Source: Pseudomonas putida
GTDB taxonomy: Bacteria; Pseudomonadota; Gammaproteobacteria; Pseudomonadales; Pseudomonadaceae
Direction: 5' to 3'
DNA length: 64,000 bases
Assembly: GCF_025905425.1 (NCBI RefSeq)
Contig: NZ_CP109603.1
Location: 2,020,001-2,084,000, forward strand
Shown: piece by piece, positions 63,364 through 64,000 of the stretch
How the letters are laid out: every line of letters begins with the position of its first letter
Numbering within the stretch: the stretch's first letter is position 1
The notes under the pieces: generated by a model
Databases searched by the model: none
The model's input: only the letters and a program-made list of their open reading frames with translations
What the model was told of the DNA's origin: nothing
Made by a program: the position numbers and the translations under genes

Positions 63364-64000
63364 TTATGCGCCCAGTGCTGGGGTGCGCGGCGGGATCATG
63401 CGGCGCGAACCGGTTGCCTCGAAGGCTGCGCCAAAGCTCAACAGGGCATTGTCGCTATAGGCGCGGCCAGCGAAGGTCAGCCCCACCGGCATGCCGATAT
63501 CGGCCATCACGCCCATCGGTACAGTGACGGTTGGCACGCCCAGATGACGGATGGCAAGGTTGCCGTTGGCCACCCAGATGCCGTTGCTCCAGGCGATGTC
63601 CGCCGAAGCCGGGTTGATGTCGGCATCCGCCGGCCCTACGTCGGCCACGGTCGGGAACAGCACCGCGTCCAGGCCCAGGTTGTCCATCCAGTCTTCCAGG
63701 TCCAGTTTGCGGGTATGTTCCAGCCCGCGCAGGCCGTCGGGCACGGTCTCGATCTGGTCCCAGGTCTTCAGGCCGCGCTTGGCCATGTTGACGTACTCGT
63801 CCATACCCGCTGCCAGGTCATCCTCACGGTTGGGCAGGGTGCCGGGGTCGTGCGGGAAGATCTTTGGCCCATCGACATCGGCCAGGCGGTTGAGCTTGGG
63901 GTCGTCGTTGGCCCGCAGGAAGTCATCAAAGGCCCAGCCCGACAGCTCCCACAGTTCGTCATGGAGGAACTGCGAGCTGACGATGCCGCGGTTGTACACG
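63364..64000 (-). CDS. Amidase-signature enzyme, C-terminal part (5' end off the window)
   Basis: An open frame enters from the right edge and stops at 63364; 212 codons are visible. The C-terminal half of an amidase (AS family, GatA/AmiD-like) is recognisable from DAVLFPTVADVGPADADINP, ...LAIRHLGVPTVTVPMGVMAD and MPVGLTFAGRAYSDNALLSF. The catalytic Ser-Ser-Lys core lies outside. Amidases hydrolyse a C-N bond; here the substrate is unknown. It heads the leftward cluster regulator-dehydratase. The start of the true gene is beyond 64000. Confidence 0.85.
   Translation of the reverse strand, partial: VYNRGIVSSQFLHDELWELSGWAFDDFLRANDDPKLNRLADVDGPKIFPHDPGTLPNREDDLAAGMDEYVNMAKRGLKTWDQIETVPDGLRGLEHTRKLDLEDWMDNLGLDAVLFPTVADVGPADADINPASADIAWSNGIWVANGNLAIRHLGVPTVTVPMGVMADIGMPVGLTFAGRAYSDNALLSFGAAFEATGSRRMIPPRTPALGA

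Overview
The window looks like chromosome of a Pseudomonas of the P. putida group. Coding sequence is dense and G+C-rich, three intergenic regions carry the inverted REP elements typical of that group (arms built on GGAGCGGGCTTGCCCGCG or GGAGCGGCCTTGCGTC), and the gene content fits (pvdQ-type acylase, ampC, ECF sigma/anti-sigma pair, two-gene carboxynorspermidine route, cobW-cobN-chlI/D block). No rRNA, tRNA, CRISPR array, transposase or complete prophage is visible. The species assignment rests on recognition only; no search was run.

Layout. 1-8600: LysR regulator (cut by the left edge) divergent from azoR, an NADH-dehydrogenase-like flavoprotein, then a putative catabolic cassette (XRE-cupin regulator, Fe-S/FAD old-yellow-enzyme type reductase, divergent periplasmic binding protein, class II aldolase) and a DMT exporter. 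8600-13900: small conserved proteins, class C beta-lactamase, a bile-acid-symporter-like protein, a secreted HExxH (DUF4157-like) protein and a TetR regulator. 13900-17500: SDR and 2-hydroxychromene-2-carboxylate isomerase-like proteins opposite TetR, a second XRE-cupin regulator and an MFS transporter behind a Fur-box-like site. 17500-20500: cytochrome b561 and small catalase genes divergent from an ECF sigma/anti-sigma operon, with mirror-image promoter motifs between them. 20500-22100: a lower-G+C accessory patch with an ASCH protein and an orphan RHS-core polymorphic-toxin candidate. 22100-29220: xthA, an acetyltransferase, and tamA-tamB. 29230-32450: a Mor-like activator followed by two paralogous DUF2589 genes, then small proteins and a Fur-like winged-helix protein without a metal-binding half. 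32600-39600: pvdQ behind an iron-starvation box, lpxH-ppiB, glnS, cysS. 39600-47200: DMT transporter/AraC pair, two-component system, ilvE, ABC-F ATPase, glyoxalase-like protein. 47320-54130: a cobalamin riboswitch followed by cobW, cobN and a chlI/chlD locus. 54250-64000: sigma-54 activator, rlhA-type U32 protein, ridA, carboxynorspermidine genes, and an amidase/YheO-type regulator/PLP dehydratase cluster cut by the right edge.

The most notable observation is the cobalt-chelatase locus. The chlI-like gene ends just after an in-frame A_AAA_AAG heptamer. A 6-nt spacer containing the stop codon and a perfect 7-bp stem follow, and a Shine-Dalgarno-like GAGGTG lies 11 nt upstream. A -1 shift there enters an open frame running without a stop through the VWA (ChlD-like) domain. 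One gene would thus encode both the small AAA+ subunit and the medium AAA+-VWA subunit. Programmed frameshifting in chlD-type genes has been described in the literature; here it is visible directly in the sequence and would be missed by ordinary annotation, which would give two separate CDSs. Other items worth follow-up are the symmetric ECF promoters at 19144-19200, the Mor/DUF2589 cassette, and a nested 50-bp palindrome at 63300-63349.
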